This document shows positions 44,887 through 54,288 of a stretch of DNA of 64,000 nucleotides, one piece after another (the first letter of the stretch is position 1; each line of letters starts with the position of its first letter). A program made the position numbers and the translations under genes. Location: positions 124,001 to 188,000 of the forward strand of contig NZ_LAHP01000003.1 in assembly GCF_000987765.1 (NCBI RefSeq). The letters are read 5' to 3'. The notes under the pieces were generated by a model. It saw nothing but the letters and a program-made list of their open reading frames with translations, was not told the DNA's origin and did not search any database. Source of the stretch: Arsukibacterium sp. MJ3 (lineage in GTDB: Bacteria > Pseudomonadota > Gammaproteobacteria > Enterobacterales > Alteromonadaceae).

Positions 44887-47544
44887 TTAGAAAGACTGTG
44901 ATAAACGAACATACGCTATACGACCATAAGCATCATATAAATTGAAGTTATAGTTACGACCATCAAAGCCTTTCAGCTGAGGCGCTTTTTCAAATATATT
45001 TTGCGCACCAACAGAAATCTTAGTATTGGTAGGTAAGGTATAGCTTAACTGCATATCATGCGTTACCCAAGAACCAACGTGACCAGAACGAACTACCTGA
45101 CCAGGCTGACCAGGAACTTGATCAGTATTTTCAAACTGTGAACCGACCATATTAATGTTCCAGGCAAAGTCTAAGTTTTCGTAAACATAAACGTTTGACA
45201 ATGAAGCACGCTGACGCGGATCACCCTCATCGTTAATTACGTTACGACCACCATCAATTTCGCTGCTTAAACGGTGGCTTAATTGTAACGTCTGCTTTAA
45301 ACGACCAATGGCACCGAAATCGAAGTTAGTGTTAACACTAAAATCAAGACCGGTAATTGCCCACTTACCTTCGTTAGCATTACCTTGAGTAATTAACTCA
45401 ATACCACCGTTTGGCAAACGCGCAACGCCTAATCCTGCTGGTACTGGCTGACCTGACTGTTCACGCGTTAAAATAGTGCCGGCACCGAAGAAACGGATTA
45501 AGTTACTGATTTCAATATCGTAGTAGTCAGCAGAGAAGTTAAACCACTCGGTTGGCTGGTAAGCCACACCTAAAGACAACTGCTTAGAGGTTTCTGAGCT
45601 AATTTCTGGGTTAGCAAGGGTAATAGCACTAACCTGAACAGCACAACCTGCTGCTAAACCTAAGTTTAAGCAAGATGGGTCATCAGATACACTTGGGTTA
45701 CCAGGTGCTGGTTTTTGCGTTAAAATATCTAACGTCGGCGCACGGAAACCTTCACCGTAAGAGCCACGTAATACTAAGCCATCTAATGGCTCGTAACGTA
45801 CTGATATTTTTGGCGAGAAGTCATTGCCATAGTCAGAGTATTCGTCGTAACGACCAGCTACTGAGAACTCTAAACCATCCATTACCGGAATTAACGCTTC
45901 AGCATAAGCACTTTTCAGGTTACGACCGCCACCAGCACTGTTACCGGCTGAACCACCAACCTGACCCGCTTCTGATAACGAATCGTAGGTATCTGAGTAA
46001 TCTTCTTTACGGTATTCTGCACCAACAACCATTTGAATGGCACCCGCATCAGTGTCCATAACATCAAATGACGCTGAACCAAACACTTCTTCCTGATCGA
46101 AAGTACCAATACGAGCTGTGGTTACTTTTAGGCCATTTAATAAGTCTTGGTAGGCTTTTTTGTCTGTATCAGTAGTAAAACGCGTGCCAAACGGGTCATT
46201 TAACCTATAAGCACCGCTATCAACCGCACGACGGGCGTTAGAGCCCATTAAGTAGTTACGGCCAATTCCGTAGGTTTTGGTTTTGTTTTTACGTGCACCA
46301 AAATCAACGATGATATCACCGATTGAACCTTCAGCGCCGACTAGGAAGTCAGTTGACCAGTTATCAGATTCGTTATCACGGTTACCTAAGGCAGCAAAAC
46401 GGTGACGGAAACCAACATCGCGGTTACCTCTACCATCTTGTGGCGCTTCATAGAATGGGCTGGCTGGGTTAGTTGGGTTGTTAATGCTTGAAGCAGACAT
46501 TCTTGCGGCATCGCCAGCATCGTTTAACGATGGTGCATAACGGCCAAAAGACTTGGTTTTTGAAATTAAAGTATGAGAGAAAATTTTCCAATCATCATTA
46601 ATGTTATATTCTGCTTTTACAAAACCTGCCTGGTTACCAGTAGAGGCTTCGTTAGCATTAGTCGCATTAAAGTTGTAGGCACAGGCGCCTGAACTTAGGT
46701 AGAAAAAGTTTTCTAAGCTATTACACGCTGCTTCAGAAATAATAGATTTTTGACCGCCAGCAATTGGAGCACCAGTGGTAGGATTTACACCACGGTAGCC
46801 ATTCGGCATAGCCCAGTTTACACCAAAACTTGAGCCGCCTGGCTGAACCCAATCATAGGCGTTTTCAAAAATAATGTCCCGGTTGTTCCACGAAACACCA
46901 CCAACTACACTGGCGTTATTAGAACTTGAACCGAATACGGCTGAACCTTCTTCACGGTCACCACCTTCGTTAGGAATACTAACGTCAGAGCCGCCGATAC
47001 GCAGTTCAACGCCGTTGAAATCTTTACGGGTAATAATGTTAATTACCCCGGCAATGGCGTCAGAACCGTATACAGCTGATGCACCATCAGACAAAATCTC
47101 AATACGCTCTACCGCTGCCATAGGAATTGAGTTCAAATCCTGTGAGCTGCCAGTAGAAGGTGACTTAGGTAAACGACGACCATCAATTAGTATTAATGAA
47201 CGTGAAGCACCTAAACCACGTAAGTCAACCTGAGATATACCCTGGGCTGAACTACCTGACTGCGGCCGGAAAGAACCTGATGAGTTGAACGTGGTATTAC
47301 GAATTAAGTCAGCTACTGAAGTTTGACCTGAGAAGTCAATAGCAACCCGGTCGATAACGGTAACAGGAACTGATTGCTCTAAGTCAGTACGCTTGATACG
47401 TGAACCAGTAACTTCAATACGTTCTACCTTGGCCGCTTCATCTTCTTCTGCTGCAGTAACTGATGCAGTAAAAGCAGCGGTTGATACAGCACCGAAAGCG
47501 ATAGCTAAGCGCACAGCTTTGCTTAATTTATTATTTGTATACAT
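44887..47544 (-). CDS. TonB-dependent outer-membrane receptor
   Basis: An 885-residue receptor with a signal peptide (KLSKAVRLAIAFGAVSTAAF, cleavage near residue 31) and an EVTGSRI segment. The plug domain (PVTVIDRVAIDFSGQTSVADL, VDLRGLGASRSLILIDGRRL, VERIEILSDGASAVYGSDA, GVINIITRKDF; residues about 58-180) is followed by a 22-strand-type barrel. It ends in an aromatic residue (AYVRLSQSF), as required for outer-membrane insertion. This plug type is common in Alteromonadales receptors for siderophores, carbohydrates or peptides; the substrate cannot be told from sequence. A CCAGGGAGA ribosome-binding region precedes the ATG and a strong terminator follows. Confidence 0.93.
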   Translation of the reverse strand: MYTNNKLSKAVRLAIAFGAVSTAAFTASVTAAEEDEAAKVERIEVTGSRIKRTDLEQSVPVTVIDRVAIDFSGQTSVADLIRNTTFNSSGSFRPQSGSSAQGISQVDLRGLGASRSLILIDGRRLPKSPSTGSSQDLNSIPMAAVERIEILSDGASAVYGSDAIAGVINIITRKDFNGVELRIGGSDVSIPNEGGDREEGSAVFGSSSNNASVVGGVSWNNRDIIFENAYDWVQPGGSSFGVNWAMPNGYRGVNPTTGAPIAGGQKSIISEAACNSLENFFYLSSGACAYNFNATNANEASTGNQAGFVKAEYNINDDWKIFSHTLISKTKSFGRYAPSLNDAGDAARMSASSINNPTNPASPFYEAPQDGRGNRDVGFRHRFAALGNRDNESDNWSTDFLVGAEGSIGDIIVDFGARKNKTKTYGIGRNYLMGSNARRAVDSGAYRLNDPFGTRFTTDTDKKAYQDLLNGLKVTTARIGTFDQEEVFGSASFDVMDTDAGAIQMVVGAEYRKEDYSDTYDSLSEAGQVGGSAGNSAGGGRNLKSAYAEALIPVMDGLEFSVAGRYDEYSDYGNDFSPKISVRYEPLDGLVLRGSYGEGFRAPTLDILTQKPAPGNPSVSDDPSCLNLGLAAGCAVQVSAITLANPEISSETSKQLSLGVAYQPTEWFNFSADYYDIEISNLIRFFGAGTILTREQSGQPVPAGLGVARLPNGGIELITQGNANEGKWAITGLDFSVNTNFDFGAIGRLKQTLQLSHRLSSEIDGGRNVINDEGDPRQRASLSNVYVYENLDFAWNINMVGSQFENTDQVPGQPGQVVRSGHVGSWVTHDMQLSYTLPTNTKISVGAQNIFEKAPQLKGFDGRNYNFNLYDAYGRIAYVRLSQSF

Positions 47545-48070
47545 TTATTTCTCCCTGGACCACTATCTCGCTAGTGATTCTATTTTTAACAGTGTCCAAT
47601 CTTTTAGAAACGATTGGCACTCCATTCATCTCGGTTTTAAGCCGATTTGTCGCCCCCTGATAATAAACGGTATTTTTCCATAGGGTCAACAGCTTTTAAT
47701 GAACAATTTTGTTTTTATGCTGTCAGCGTTTATTTTGAACAATATTTAAACAATTCCATTTACTGAGCAATTCTGCCCCAAAATGGCACTGAAACCACTT
47801 AAACACGCTGCCTTACCGCGAATTAGTACCATAAAAGGCCATACAAGCCCTTTTTATGGCTTATTAAAGATTAAGACCCACAGGCTGGAGGTAAACAAAA
47901 ATTTACACTTTACCTATATATGCCTTAAAAGCATTTCATTGTCCGCACGAACTAAAGTGACAAACCGGGCATTAAATAAACGGTAAGCGGTAAAGAGGGG
48001 CTTTGCTAAAAAGCAATTGACTGGTTACAATCAAAAAACTGTACGTCTATACAGGCAATATAGCCAGCGA
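47545..48070. other. Divergent intergenic region, TonB receptor / dinG
   Basis: About 525 bp without a credible gene. It must hold the receptor promoter (minus) and the dinG promoter (plus). I see no clear Fur-type box or riboswitch. A 67-codon frame at 47783-47986 lacks a ribosome-binding site and any recognisable protein features. Confidence 0.6.
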
Positions 48071-50140
48071 ATGTTAACTGAACAGCCCAAACCACAAATG
48101 TTATCTGAAACATTAAAACAGCAAATACGTGATGCCCAGCTAAAGTTTAAAACGGCGTTACCGAATTATCATAACCGGCCGGGTCAAAATAAACTGATTG
48201 CAGAAATGGCCAATATTGTTGCTGGCCAGTACCATCGGCATGACCGGATTGGGTTAATAGAAGCCGGCACTGGTACCGGCAAGTCACTGGCGTATTTGTT
48301 GGCTACTCTGCCCTGCGCCCTGGCCCAAAAAAAGACATTGGTTATTGCCACAGCAACTGTTGCATTGCAAGAGCAACTGATCAACAAAGACATTCCTTTT
48401 TTCCGGCAGCACAGCGGTATTGAGTTTGACTATAATCTGGTAAAAGGCCGCTCGCGTTATGCCTGTATTGAACGTTTAAAACAACAAATAGTGCAACCCG
48501 ACTTACTCACCAGCACCGAGCGAAACCAATTTGCCATGCTGGAAACGCTTTATCAGGCTTGGCAACAACGTAGCTGGCTGGGTGACAAAGATACGTTACC
48601 AGCAGCATTAGATGATGCCTTGTGGCATAGCATAAGCGCTGATCCTTATCACTGCAGTAAGCATGATAAACGCCATCAGCACTGCCCGTTTCATTTAGCC
48701 CGCGCTGAAATTAGTGATGCTCAGGTGTTAGTGGTTAACCACAGCTTATTATTAGCAGATTTAGCGGCCGGTAACGCTATTTTACCGGCACCGGAAGACT
48801 GTATTTATGTCATTGATGAGGCGCATCATTTGCCCGCGTGTGGCCGTGATTATTTTGCGGCGTTTGCTCAGCTAACCCAACCGCAGCTGTGGCTGGATAA
48901 GTTAGGACAATTGGCTCAGCAGTTAATACAAAGCCTGCCCGACACCAGTTTAAAAGACTTATTAAAACTGGATGATCTGCGTAACGAATTACTCGGCTTG
49001 TTAAAACCTATCGAGCGCAGTGTGGCTGAAGCGCAAAGCCGCTGGTTTACCGGGGCAGAGCAGAAAGAATATCGTTTTGAGCATGCTGCACTGCCTAAAC
49101 TGTGGCAACAACAAGCTGAGCTAATTGCCAGCTGCGCCCAAAAAGCATTAAATGTACTGGAAAAAATTAGTAGCGCGATAGCTGAAGTGGCATTTACTAA
49201 GGCCAAGCGCAAAAGCCAAAGCAAACTACTGCAAGACCTTAGCCATCAAGCACAAAAACTAGAGCAACAACAGGCGTTATGGCAGCTTTTTGCTAAGCCT
49301 CAGGCAGAGCCTGCGTTTCAGGCACGCTGGCTGGTACGCGATGAACAACAGCAATTAACGGCCCATGCCTGCCCGTTAAGTGTCGCAAATACACTGGAGC
49401 ATTTACTGTTTGCCCAAGCCTACGCCTGTATTTTATGCTCTGCCACGCTAACAGTATTAAATTCGTTTGAGCATATTAAATATGAGTTAGGGTTAACCGA
49501 GCATCCAGGGCTGCGAACACTGAGGGTAGACTCGCCTTTTGCCTATCAGCAAAATGGAGTGATTATTCTACCTAAAATGCAACATGAACCCACATCTAGT
49601 GGTTACACTGACGAGTTAATAAGCCTGTTGCCACGTTATTTACCCGAGCAACAAGGTAGCCTGGTGCTATTTGCCTCTTACTGGCAAATGCAGCAAGTGG
49701 CTGAGGCGTTAAGAAAAAAAGGCTTTTCTTTATTGGTGCAAGGTGAAGCCTCGCGCCAATCATTACTTAGCCTGCATCAGCAGCAGTGTCAGCACAACCG
49801 CACCAGTATTTTATTTGGCACCCAGAGCTTTTCTGAGGGCTTAGATTTACCGGGTAAGTTATTAACTAATCTGGTTATCACTAAACTGCCTTTTGCGGTG
49901 CCTACTTCGCCACTTGAGGCCGCGATGAGCGAGGCTATTACCAAAAAAGGTGGTAACCCGTTCGTGCAATTGGCCATACCAGCTACCGCGAAGAAACTGG
50001 TACAAGCTTGTGGTAGACTGCTGCGCCAAGAACAGGATCAGGGCAGAATTGTTATTCTGGATCGACGGCTGGTTACCAAGCCCTATGGCAAAGCCATGCT
50101 GGACACCCTGCCACCGTTTCGCCGCAAAATTGAATACTAA
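48071..50140 (+). CDS. dinG: DinG-family ATP-dependent DNA helicase (XPD-like)
   Basis: A 5'-3' superfamily 2 helicase that unwinds R-loops and D-loops. Motifs: Walker A GLIEAGTGTGKSLAYLL, Ia TATVALQEQL, DEAH box YVIDEAHHLP, LCSATLTVLN, VLFASYWQM, FGTQSFSEGLDLPG and QACGRLLRQ. DinG needs a [4Fe-4S] cluster on four cysteines. Here I find three (SRYACIERL, PYHCSKHDKRHQHCPF); the position of E. coli Cys199 is not cysteine, and the stretch is rich in histidine. The start is uncertain: ATG at 48071 (689 residues), ATG at 48098, or a TTG at 48017; none has a good ribosome-binding site. It heads a plus-strand run with the TSUP gene 14 bp downstream. Confidence 0.92.
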   Translation: MLTEQPKPQMLSETLKQQIRDAQLKFKTALPNYHNRPGQNKLIAEMANIVAGQYHRHDRIGLIEAGTGTGKSLAYLLATLPCALAQKKTLVIATATVALQEQLINKDIPFFRQHSGIEFDYNLVKGRSRYACIERLKQQIVQPDLLTSTERNQFAMLETLYQAWQQRSWLGDKDTLPAALDDALWHSISADPYHCSKHDKRHQHCPFHLARAEISDAQVLVVNHSLLLADLAAGNAILPAPEDCIYVIDEAHHLPACGRDYFAAFAQLTQPQLWLDKLGQLAQQLIQSLPDTSLKDLLKLDDLRNELLGLLKPIERSVAEAQSRWFTGAEQKEYRFEHAALPKLWQQQAELIASCAQKALNVLEKISSAIAEVAFTKAKRKSQSKLLQDLSHQAQKLEQQQALWQLFAKPQAEPAFQARWLVRDEQQQLTAHACPLSVANTLEHLLFAQAYACILCSATLTVLNSFEHIKYELGLTEHPGLRTLRVDSPFAYQQNGVIILPKMQHEPTSSGYTDELISLLPRYLPEQQGSLVLFASYWQMQQVAEALRKKGFSLLVQGEASRQSLLSLHQQQCQHNRTSILFGTQSFSEGLDLPGKLLTNLVITKLPFAVPTSPLEAAMSEAITKKGGNPFVQLAIPATAKKLVQACGRLLRQEQDQGRIVILDRRLVTKPYGKAMLDTLPPFRRKIEY

Positions 50141-50154
50141 CAGGATATAAAAAC

Positions 50155-50940
50155 GTGTTTAATGAACTAATAGTGACGCACGAGTTGCTACTGGTACTGT
50201 GCGCCGTAGCCTTTATAGCCGGCTACATAGACGCTATTGCTGGCGGCGGCGGCTTATTAACGGTACCCGCCTTACTTACGGCTGGGCTGCCGCCACATGT
50301 GGTGTTAGGCACCAATAAGCTGGCAGCCACCTTTGGCTCGTTCACCGCATCGCTAACCTATTATCGAAAACATTTATTTAACCCCCGCTACTGGCAGCGC
50401 AGCTTAATATACACCGCCATTGGTGCATTACTGGGCACCTTGGTAGTAGACCAACTAAGTACCGCCTTGCTGGAAAAACTATTGCCGGTGCTAATATTAA
50501 TGGCCGCCATTTACACACTGTTTAACCGCATACAACCCGATGACCGGCTGCAACTTCCCGAGCAAAATAGTCGGTTATATTGGCAGCAACGGCTACAGGG
50601 ACTAACACTGGGTTTTTATGATGGCGTTGCCGGGCCAGGTGCTGGCGCATTTTGGATGGTGTCGAGCATGGCGCTATACAAAATCAACCTGCTGCTAACC
50701 AGCGGCGTAGCACGCACCATGAATTTTATCAGCAATGGCTTTTCATTAATCGCTTTTATGGCGTTAGGTCATGTTAACTATACCTTGGGTATTGCCATGG
50801 GCCTGTGCCTGATGTTAGGCGCGTTTCTTGGTGCCCATTCCGCCATTCGCTTTGGCAGCAAGTTTATCCGGCCGGTTTTTATTACTGTGGTTATTGCTAT
50901 TGCCCTGCGCTTAGCGTGGCAAGCCTGGAGTGGCGCATGA
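50155..50940 (+). CDS. TSUP (TauE/SafE) family permease, YfcA-like
   Basis: A 261-residue membrane protein with about eight hydrophobic segments and the family start FIAGYIDAIAGGGGLLTVPALL (residues 20-40), plus a second-half repeat GFYDGVAGPGAGAFWMVSS. TSUP proteins export sulfite, sulfoacetate or related anions; the substrate here is unknown. It starts at a GTG with AGGAT upstream, 14 bp after dinG. Its stop overlaps the priC start by four bases (ATGA). Confidence 0.9.
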   Translation: MFNELIVTHELLLVLCAVAFIAGYIDAIAGGGGLLTVPALLTAGLPPHVVLGTNKLAATFGSFTASLTYYRKHLFNPRYWQRSLIYTAIGALLGTLVVDQLSTALLEKLLPVLILMAAIYTLFNRIQPDDRLQLPEQNSRLYWQQRLQGLTLGFYDGVAGPGAGAFWMVSSMALYKINLLLTSGVARTMNFISNGFSLIAFMALGHVNYTLGIAMGLCLMLGAFLGAHSAIRFGSKFIRPVFITVVIAIALRLAWQAWSGA

Positions 50941-51494
50941 ATGCGCTGCAACTGCTGGCAAGCCAATTAACAGAGCTATATCAACGAGCCAGTGTTATTG
51001 ACAGCCAACGCAAGCCCGGCAAACCACAAGATTGGTTTGAAAGCGGTTTATTTAGTTACCATTCGCCTGATTTAACCGATTATGTAGCCGATGCTCAGCG
51101 TAACCTGCAACGGCTTAGTGCCGTGCAATCTGGCTTGTCTGCGGCCAGTCGTCAACGTTTGGCCGAGCATCTGGCCGCGCAAGTTAATGCGCTAACTCAG
51201 GCCTTTAGTAATCAACATATTCGCAGCAAATTTCAACAAAGCACCAGAATACGCCGCGAGCAACCAGCGCCCGTTGCTGCCAGCCAGCCCAGTGCCGTTA
51301 GCCTTTACCAACAACTTACCGATTATCAGCAGTTCGAGCGTCGCTTGCTCGACATGATTGAACAAACAGAGCGTTATGGTGGCGCTGACAATGCTGGGCG
51401 GTTACTGGCATTACATGCCAGGCTGGGACGCTGCCGAAAAGCCATAAACGAGGTTGAACAAACCATTTTACAACGTGAACGGCAGGTTCCGTAA
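50937..51494 (+). CDS. priC: Primosomal replication protein PriC (N'')
   Basis: PriC restarts replication at forks with leading-strand gaps by loading DnaB on SSB-coated DNA. The 185-residue helical, basic protein has family features: N-terminal LLASQLTELYQRASVID, FESGLFSYHSP, and a C-terminal helical part with YQQFERRLLDMIEQTE and LARLGRCRKAINEVEQ-type sequence. I start at 50937, overlapping the TSUP stop by four bases. The stop TAA shares one base with the next ATG. In E. coli priC neighbours ybaM and apt; here these three are split across about 12 kb. Confidence 0.88.
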   Translation: MNALQLLASQLTELYQRASVIDSQRKPGKPQDWFESGLFSYHSPDLTDYVADAQRNLQRLSAVQSGLSAASRQRLAEHLAAQVNALTQAFSNQHIRSKFQQSTRIRREQPAPVAASQPSAVSLYQQLTDYQQFERRLLDMIEQTERYGGADNAGRLLALHARLGRCRKAINEVEQTILQRERQVP

Positions 51495-52432
51495 TGGCGG
51501 CTTATTTTCCTGGTCTGGTTTATCATCCCTGCTACAGCGCGCTTAGCCTACCAGAGCGACATCGCTACCCCATTACTAAGTATCACGCCTTGTATCAAGC
51601 TTTACTGGCGCAAGGCCTGTGCAGCACGGCTTTTAGTACGCCCGACGCCATTAATGCCAGGGAGCTTAGCAACGTTCACCGCCCCGATTACATAGCCAGC
51701 ATGTGCAGCGGCAGCATTAGCCCACAAGCCATGCGCCGCATTGGCTTTCCCTGGTCAGATACGCTGGTTAAACGCTCATTAGTGTCGGTGGCCGGCACCC
51801 GGCTGTGTGCAGAGCTGGCGCTTAGCCGCGGTATAGCCGTGCACTTAAGTGGAGGCTATCACCATGCGCGCGCGGCAGAAGGCGCGGGGTTTTGTGTGTT
51901 TAACGATTTAGCCTTTGCTGCCAAAAGCATGCTGCAACGCGGGCTTAGCAAGGTACTTATTTTTGATTTAGACGTACATCAGGGTGACGGTACGGCCGGT
52001 ATTTTTAGCGATGAACCGGCCATTATTACCGCGTCAATTCACTGTGAAAAAAACTTCCCGGCGCGAAAAATTCGCTCTGACTGGGATATTGGCCTGGCTA
52101 AACACTGTGGTGATGCTGATTATTTAGAAGCCGTTCATCAAAGCCTGGAAACACTGCTGAACTGGCATCAGCCCGAGCTGGTGCTATTTGATGCTGGCGT
52201 GGATATTCATCAGCAAGATGAGCTCGGGCTGCTGAATATTAGCACCGCAGCGCTTTATCAACGCGATCTGATGGTACTGAACGCTTGCCGCAGCCGAAAT
52301 ATTCCGGTGGCAGCGGTTATTGGCGGCGGATATCAGCGCGATGTTGCCGCCTTAACTGAACTGCATATGCAGCTATTTAAGGCCGCTTTTGCGGTCAGCG
52401 GTTTAACGCTCGGGGCCGAAATAAAAACCTAA
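51494..52432 (+). CDS. Histone-deacetylase superfamily hydrolase
   Basis: A 312-residue arginase/deacetylase-fold zinc enzyme. The catalytic His pair is in GGYHHARAAEGAGFCVFND (about residues 117-135), zinc ligands Asp and His in DLDVHQGDGTA and Asp in FDAGVDIHQQDELG; GGGYQRDV provides the late glycine/tyrosine motif. Bacterial members act on acetyl-lysine, acetylpolyamines or acetoin-related substrates; the substrate here is unknown. It is last in the dinG-TSUP-priC run, translationally coupled to priC (TAATG), and its final 30 bp overlap kynA on the other strand. Confidence 0.92.
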   Translation: MAAYFPGLVYHPCYSALSLPERHRYPITKYHALYQALLAQGLCSTAFSTPDAINARELSNVHRPDYIASMCSGSISPQAMRRIGFPWSDTLVKRSLVSVAGTRLCAELALSRGIAVHLSGGYHHARAAEGAGFCVFNDLAFAAKSMLQRGLSKVLIFDLDVHQGDGTAGIFSDEPAIITASIHCEKNFPARKIRSDWDIGLAKHCGDADYLEAVHQSLETLLNWHQPELVLFDAGVDIHQQDELGLLNISTAALYQRDLMVLNACRSRNIPVAAVIGGGYQRDVAALTELHMQLFKAAFAVSGLTLGAEIKT

Positions 52433-53500
52433 CTTACGCTTAACCTGCGGCGGTAGTACCGGTAAATCAGATTTAGGCAGTAAAAACGTCGCCATATTAA
52501 ATAAGTCGGTAAATATCCGGTTTTTCTCGGTGGTACGCTTTAAATAATCGTGGCCGGAAGAGCCACCAGTGCCAATTTTTGTGCCAAGCATCCGCTGCAC
52601 CATCATGGCATGTTTGTAACGCCAAATCGTTAGGTTTTCATCTATCTCCGTTAAGCAGGTTAGCAATTGAAACGGTAAATTAAACACTGGTTCTTCCTGA
52701 TATAAACTAATAAACAACGCCGCCAGCATCGCCTGCTGGCTAAGCCTGAATGTGCCGTCTTCCTGCAACGCCTGATACTTTTCTGTATCTAGCAAGGCTG
52801 CAAATTTGGCTCGGGTTTTCGCTATCTCAGCCAGTTGTAGTTGCCGCTCTGGCTCGGCTATCTGCACAATGGCCGTTACCGTAGTGGCGTCATGGTCTAG
52901 CATTTGTTTGGTAGCATTGTGGTACATTTGCCAGAAGCTAAAATCGTCTAATTGCAAAAACGGCATCCGCTCCAGCCATTTTTCAATGCGTTCAAACAAA
53001 CTCGGCTCGGTTTCAAGTGCTTGCAAAAAGTCCCGGTCTTTTTCATTTAAACGGCTGTAAAACGAGTTTTTATCGAAATCAATCCGATATTCGCTTTTCA
53101 GACCAAGCCCAATTTCCAGCATTTTAAACTGCACACTCTGAAAGCCCGATGCCGGCACCAGATAATCACGAAACGACATAAAATCTTGCGGGGTCATGGT
53201 TTCAATTACCGCAATTTGCTGGTTAAGTAATTGCTGAATAGTGATCACGCGCTTCAATTTATGCACAATACCCGTAAGTTGCTGATCTTTTACTTCCGCC
53301 TCAGCAAACACCGCCATTACCGCTTTTAATTCGTGCAAAATTTGTTTAAACCATAACTCATACACCTGATGCACCACAATAAATAGGGTTTCATCATGTG
53401 CTTCATTAGCATATTTCGCACTTTCCGGAGCCTGCGCGGTCAGTATTTTATCCAGCTGCAGGTAGTCACCGTAGTAACATGGGGTGGTATTTTTTTGCAT
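52403..53500 (-). CDS. kynA: Tryptophan 2,3-dioxygenase
   Basis: Haem dioxygenase that opens L-tryptophan to N-formylkynurenine, the first step of the kynurenine route. The 365-residue protein has YGDYLQLDKIL, HDETLFIVVHQVYELWFKQIL (substrate-pocket His and Phe/Tyr near residues 35-55), YLVPASGFQSVQF, and the haem-ligand histidine in YKHAMMVQRMLGTKIGTGGSSG. No kynureninase or formamidase gene is adjacent, so it is probably used for tryptophan breakdown with partners elsewhere. Confidence 0.96.
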   Translation of the reverse strand: MQKNTTPCYYGDYLQLDKILTAQAPESAKYANEAHDETLFIVVHQVYELWFKQILHELKAVMAVFAEAEVKDQQLTGIVHKLKRVITIQQLLNQQIAVIETMTPQDFMSFRDYLVPASGFQSVQFKMLEIGLGLKSEYRIDFDKNSFYSRLNEKDRDFLQALETEPSLFERIEKWLERMPFLQLDDFSFWQMYHNATKQMLDHDATTVTAIVQIAEPERQLQLAEIAKTRAKFAALLDTEKYQALQEDGTFRLSQQAMLAALFISLYQEEPVFNLPFQLLTCLTEIDENLTIWRYKHAMMVQRMLGTKIGTGGSSGHDYLKRTTEKNRIFTDLFNMATFLLPKSDLPVLPPQVKRKLGFYFGPER

Positions 53501-53628
53501 TGCCGTTATCCGCTAATCTTAACTAAGGCATTGTAGCAGCCAACGTGCTTAACTCAATCTTTGTCTAGCGTTTTGCCATTAAGCTGATTATGCTAAATGG
53601 CAGCTAACTATAACTTGATGAGGCAATA

Positions 53629-53889
53629 ATGAAGCTGGATGATGATATTCATAACTATTACGAAAAATTACTGCTAGACCATATTGTTGAACTTGAACTC
53701 GACAGCAGTAGAAATAGCGAATACCTGGCAGACTTATGCTGTATTTCGTTAAATTTACTGCCACCACGTTACATTCGGTACGAGGTTGATATGTCGTTTT
53801 ACTTACCACAAAGTGAACGTTTTGAAATGCAGATGAAAGTAAAAGAAGCGGTAAGCCGCGCCCAGCAGTTTCTGGATAGCAATAAGTGA
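53629..53889 (+). CDS. ComFB-family protein
   Basis: An 86-residue protein similar to late-competence ComFB (MKLDDDIHNYYEKLLLDHIVE, LADLCCISLNLLPPRYIRYEVDMSFYLP). The conserved 'C.ALN.LPPRY' core is present, with two adjacent cysteines. ComFB-type proteins have recently been linked to cyclic-dinucleotide binding in other bacteria; here two diguanylate cyclases occur in the same window, so a c-di-GMP role is plausible but unproven. GAGG precedes the ATG. It overlaps the next gene by four bases (GTGA). Confidence 0.8.
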   Translation: MKLDDDIHNYYEKLLLDHIVELELDSSRNSEYLADLCCISLNLLPPRYIRYEVDMSFYLPQSERFEMQMKVKEAVSRAQQFLDSNK

Positions 53890-54080
53890 GCACAGCAGCC
53901 ACCGCTACTAGCGATGCGGCAACCGGGTTAGCGAAAGCTCCGGTACATGTTAAGCTGGCGGTGGAACTTATTATGTTACTAGAGCAACAACAACTAGCCG
54001 ATACTGATATTATGGCCGCGCTGGAAATTGTGGTAACTGATTATCGGCGCAAATGTAATATGACGCAAAAATTGACATAA
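53886..54080 (+). CDS. ybaM: YbaM-like small protein (DUF2496)
   Basis: A 64-residue cytosolic protein. From residue 18 on it resembles E. coli YbaM (APVHVKLAVELIMLLEQQQL then AALEIVVTDYRRK). It starts at a GTG overlapping the comFB stop, so it is translationally coupled. Function unknown. In E. coli ybaM is adjacent to priC; here priC lies about 2.4 kb upstream on the same strand, beyond the deacetylase-like gene and kynA. Confidence 0.75.
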   Translation: MSTAATATSDAATGLAKAPVHVKLAVELIMLLEQQQLADTDIMAALEIVVTDYRRKCNMTQKLT

Positions 54081-54288
54081 TTTTGAACACTACGCGTAAA
54101 TTTATTTTTTGATTAACTGCTATCAGCGAAAAGCAGCCGTTAAAGTCCGTCAATTTTTAAAAAAGCGAAGGTCTACTTTGCCTTATGAGTTCAATTGACT
54201 TTAGCTGCATTGATGCAAAAGCAAGTTTTAATTAACCATTGGATCTGCCCCCGAGATTAAATCCATCTTTTTCTGGTTTTGATAGTTA

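Noticed and set aside
47783-47986. 67-codon frame in the TonB receptor/dinG spacer
   Set aside because: No ribosome-binding site, no recognisable domain or membrane segment.
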